This document shows, piece after piece, positions 62,250-64,000 of a stretch of 64,000 bases of DNA. The DNA comes from Paludibaculum fermentans. Lineage in GTDB: Bacteria; Acidobacteriota; Terriglobia; Bryobacterales; Bryobacteraceae. Numbering within the stretch: position 1 is the first letter of the stretch; each line of letters opens with the position of its first letter. The position numbers were made by a program, and so were the translations under genes. The notes beneath the pieces were generated by a model. It was given only the letters and a program-made list of their open reading frames with translations, did not search any database and was not told the origin of the DNA. The DNA lies in contig NZ_CP063849.1 of NCBI RefSeq assembly GCF_015277775.1, forward strand, positions 868,001 through 932,000, in the 5' to 3' direction.

Positions 62250-62993
62250 TCACCCAAACATCGCGGCCCAGGCTGCCTTGGCGAAGACGTACGCGAGCCA
62301 AGGCACGATGACGCCGATCAGGGCTTTGCTGAAGGGCATGCGCTTGGCTCCGCATAAGGTCGAGAATCCTACCGCGAGCAGGGCGATCTGCCAGAAAGTG
62401 AAGAGGTCGATCGACGATCCCAGGCTATGCAGCCACTTCGCGGTGCCCTCCGGAAGGAACGCGCCGACATTGAATGCCAGGGGATTCTGCATGTCGAAAT
62501 CCTCCGGCGGCTTCAGGTACAGCACCAGGATGCTGGCGGCCGTGGACACAAGCGCAGGTGGTATGCCCGCATAAGCGTGCAGGTTCAGCACCTGTTTGAA
62601 TTTCAGCCCGGCGTCCAGCATGAAATTGAACACGAACAGCAGCGCCCCGGCCGCCACCATCATGACGATCAGCAAGCCCACCGGAGGCATGACGCGCACG
62701 AAGAACGGCATCATCTTCCGCTGCATATCGAACGCCTGTTGCTTCTGGTCGGCGGTCATTTCCTGCATGCGGGTGTTCGACTCGAAAGCCTTGGTGATCA
62801 TGCGGTCGTAGCCGATCCGGCTCACCATCAGCGTAGTGAAAGCCGATATCAGGACCGCGATAATCAGCCAGGCCACCCACCAGCGGCCATTGTTGCCGAT
62901 GTCAGTAAAAACGGCTCCCGGTTCGAAACAGACGCCGGTCAGGCGGCGCATCTCGGAGCTGGGAGGAGGAGGGGCGGAATCCGTGAGTTCCAT
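62250..62993 (-). CDS. Yip1-domain membrane protein
   Basis: The 247-residue protein has a cytoplasmic N-terminus (MELTDSAPPPPSSEMRRLTGVCFEPGAVFTDI) and five transmembrane helices, beginning WWVAWLIIAVLISAFTTLMV and ending IVPWLAYVFAKAAWAAMF. The segment LTGVCFEPGAVFTDIGNNGRWWVAWLI is a usual opening of bacterial Yip1 family proteins. A long loop with charged residues (YDRMITKAFESNTRMQEMTADQKQQAFDMQRKMMPFF) follows the first helix. Function is unknown. It is the first gene of a minus-strand run toward gph, with about 130 bp between. Confidence 0.75.
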   Translation of the reverse strand: MELTDSAPPPPSSEMRRLTGVCFEPGAVFTDIGNNGRWWVAWLIIAVLISAFTTLMVSRIGYDRMITKAFESNTRMQEMTADQKQQAFDMQRKMMPFFVRVMPPVGLLIVMMVAAGALLFVFNFMLDAGLKFKQVLNLHAYAGIPPALVSTAASILVLYLKPPEDFDMQNPLAFNVGAFLPEGTAKWLHSLGSSIDLFTFWQIALLAVGFSTLCGAKRMPFSKALIGVIVPWLAYVFAKAAWAAMFG

Positions 62994-63029
62994 AAAGCTG
63001 CATTCCAGTCTAATCCGAACGCGCGCGAT

Positions 63030-63833
63030 TTAGGAGGCCGGGGGGAGGATGCCGGCTTCTTTCCGGATGAGATCCCGGATCTCTTTCCAGGGCAGCATGA
63101 TGGTAGTGGGTCCTGCCGCATAAGGAGCGATCTCGTAGGCGTTGTAGTGAATCACGAGGCCGTTTGGAGAAACACCCCAGGTTTTGCTCAGCGCGAATTT
63201 GTCATCCGCGAAGGTGAAGCCGGATTCCGAAAGTTTCCTGCCATCCGGGATTGCCCTCTCGACGCGGAAACGCTTCTCCGCCAGGTCGGTCAACTTTTGC
63301 AGGGATCCATCGCGCACGATGTCCTTGAGGAACAGATCCTGCCCTTTTGCCGGATCCAGGTTGAGGTAAGTGCGGCGCGATTCCGGATGGGCGCCGCCGC
63401 GAAACTCTTCCTCAGTGATCTCGATGCTGAGCATGGTGGCGTTGCTCAACAGGATGTCGGCGGTGCGGCGGATGAAATAGGTGATGGCGCTGTCGTCGAA
63501 TTCCTTGTGGAAGCGCTCATAGTCCGCGGCGACCTCGGCCGCTTCCGCGTCAAACCCGCGGGGCGCTTCTTTCGGTTGCAGCGCGGCCAGGATCGCCGCG
63601 TTGATCTTCGTCTTTACTTCGTCGGAAGAGGCGCTGGCCGCCTCCACCCAGGAAACTCGAAAGGTGACGCAGGCTTCCTCGCGTTTCACCTTGTCCCCAC
63701 AGCCAGGGACAGACTTGTCGAACTTCTTATGGGCGAACACCAGGGGGCTGGGCGCAGCGGCATCGGGTGCGCGCTTGCAACCGACGGCCGGTAGGTAGAG
63801 CAGGATGAGTACGGCGAAACAAAGTTTCCACAT
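63030..63833 (-). CDS. Lipoprotein with DUF3298/RsiV-like domain
   Basis: The start at 63833 gives a lipoprotein signal (MWKLCFAVLILLYLPAVGCKRAP, lipobox before Cys19); the frame stays open to 63932 without such a signal. The 267-residue protein has a PdaC/DUF4163-like first part (VSWVEAASASSDEVKTKINAAIL) and a DUF3298-like second part (EITEEEFRGGAHPESRRTYLNLDPAKGQDLFLKDIV, FALSKTWGVSPNGLVIHYNAYEIAPYAAGPTTIMLPWKEI). The same pair is found in RsiV, which binds lysozyme, and in envelope proteins of unknown role. No sigma factor is next to it, so a lysozyme sensor role is only a possibility. Confidence 0.8.
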   Translation of the reverse strand: MWKLCFAVLILLYLPAVGCKRAPDAAAPSPLVFAHKKFDKSVPGCGDKVKREEACVTFRVSWVEAASASSDEVKTKINAAILAALQPKEAPRGFDAEAAEVAADYERFHKEFDDSAITYFIRRTADILLSNATMLSIEITEEEFRGGAHPESRRTYLNLDPAKGQDLFLKDIVRDGSLQKLTDLAEKRFRVERAIPDGRKLSESGFTFADDKFALSKTWGVSPNGLVIHYNAYEIAPYAAGPTTIMLPWKEIRDLIRKEAGILPPAS

Positions 63834-63958
63834 GAAAGGTTCAATCTCCACCTTCGAAAGGCGGATGCACTCCTGATTGTAGAAGTTGCCAGGGCAATCT
63901 GGAAGCGCCTCATGCCGGGTGGTTTCAACCACATGCGATAGAATGGAGTCATCCCCGA

Positions 63959-64000
63959 ATGAATAACTGGCAAGACCGCCAACAGGCTCTATTAGACGCC
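63959..64000 (+). CDS. Start of a gene cut by the window end
   Basis: An ATG at 63959 opens a frame (MNNWQDRQQALLDA) that continues to the window edge. GGAG lies 10 nt upstream in the 125-bp spacer after the divergent lipoprotein start. Only 14 codons are visible, so no family can be given. Confidence 0.4.
   Translation, partial: MNNWQDRQQALLDA

Noticed and set aside
63030-63833. RsiV-type anti-sigma factor
   Set aside because: The DUF3298-like domain is shared, but the protein is a lipoprotein with no cytoplasmic anti-sigma domain and has no sigma factor next to it.

Overview
The window is a gene-dense, GC-rich stretch of bacterial chromosome. Its gene families suggest an Acidobacteriota genome of the Bryobacterales/Solibacter type: a TIGR02999-like ECF sigma factor translationally coupled to a Pkn-type Ser/Thr kinase, a winged-helix/TolB-like/TPR protein, a DUF1800/DUF1501 pair with Ig-like repeats, a BlaI/M56 pair, many secreted glycoside hydrolases, and a large zinc metalloprotease. 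This placement is inferred from gene content only; no rRNA or other taxonomic marker was compared. I see no tRNA, rRNA, CRISPR array, insertion sequence, integrase or prophage gene, so the region looks like ordinary chromosome with accessory catabolic modules.

Layout. 1-2.6 kb: end of a DoxX gene, a ring-cleaving dioxygenase and a carboxylesterase (an MhqP/MhqO/MhqD-like quinone-electrophile module), then an opposing secreted alpha/beta hydrolase. 2.7-12 kb, all minus strand: winged-helix/TPR protein, a ~400-bp non-coding stretch able to fold into a multibranched RNA, an orphan fliM, an S9 peptidase fused to a formylglycine-enzyme-like domain, and a GH78 rhamnosidase. 12.1-19.8 kb: an MdtABC-like RND operon with one adaptor and two paralogous pumps. 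19.9-24.6 kb: pabA-pabB, a pentapeptide-repeat protein, a zinc-finger-like mini-protein, an NagX-like membrane acyltransferase and bacterioferritin. 24.7-34.6 kb: secA overlapping a secreted/anchored protein gene, a candidate sRNA, RNase J, a GlcD-like FAD oxidase, citrate synthase and two small exported proteins.

34.5-45.4 kb: a D-threonine-aldolase-like PLP enzyme, an exported hypothetical protein, a small membrane protein, a BlaI-type repressor with a visible operator, an M56 protease ending in two TonB-C domains, an opposing YhiN-like flavoprotein, and a tightly coupled GH2-GH172-bicupin operon. 45.4-52 kb: tsaB with a DUF5060-type putative hydrolase, a divergent metzincin-like metalloprotease, a small membrane protein and a Gfo/Idh/MocA oxidoreductase with a possible RBS-masking hairpin. 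52-64 kb: ECF sigma-kinase pair, the DUF1800-DUF1501 pair, gamma-glutamyltransferase, phosphoglycolate phosphatase, a Yip1 membrane protein, a DUF3298-type lipoprotein and the first codons of a gene running off the end.

Common themes are export (SecA, Tat and Sec signals, lipoproteins) and polysaccharide/protein breakdown (GH78, GH2, GH172, S9, metzincin, GGT), with several one-component or proteolytic signalling units. Many start codons were moved from the longest open frame to an internal ATG/GTG/TTG on the basis of ribosome binding sites, 4-nt overlaps or signal peptides; each case is noted.
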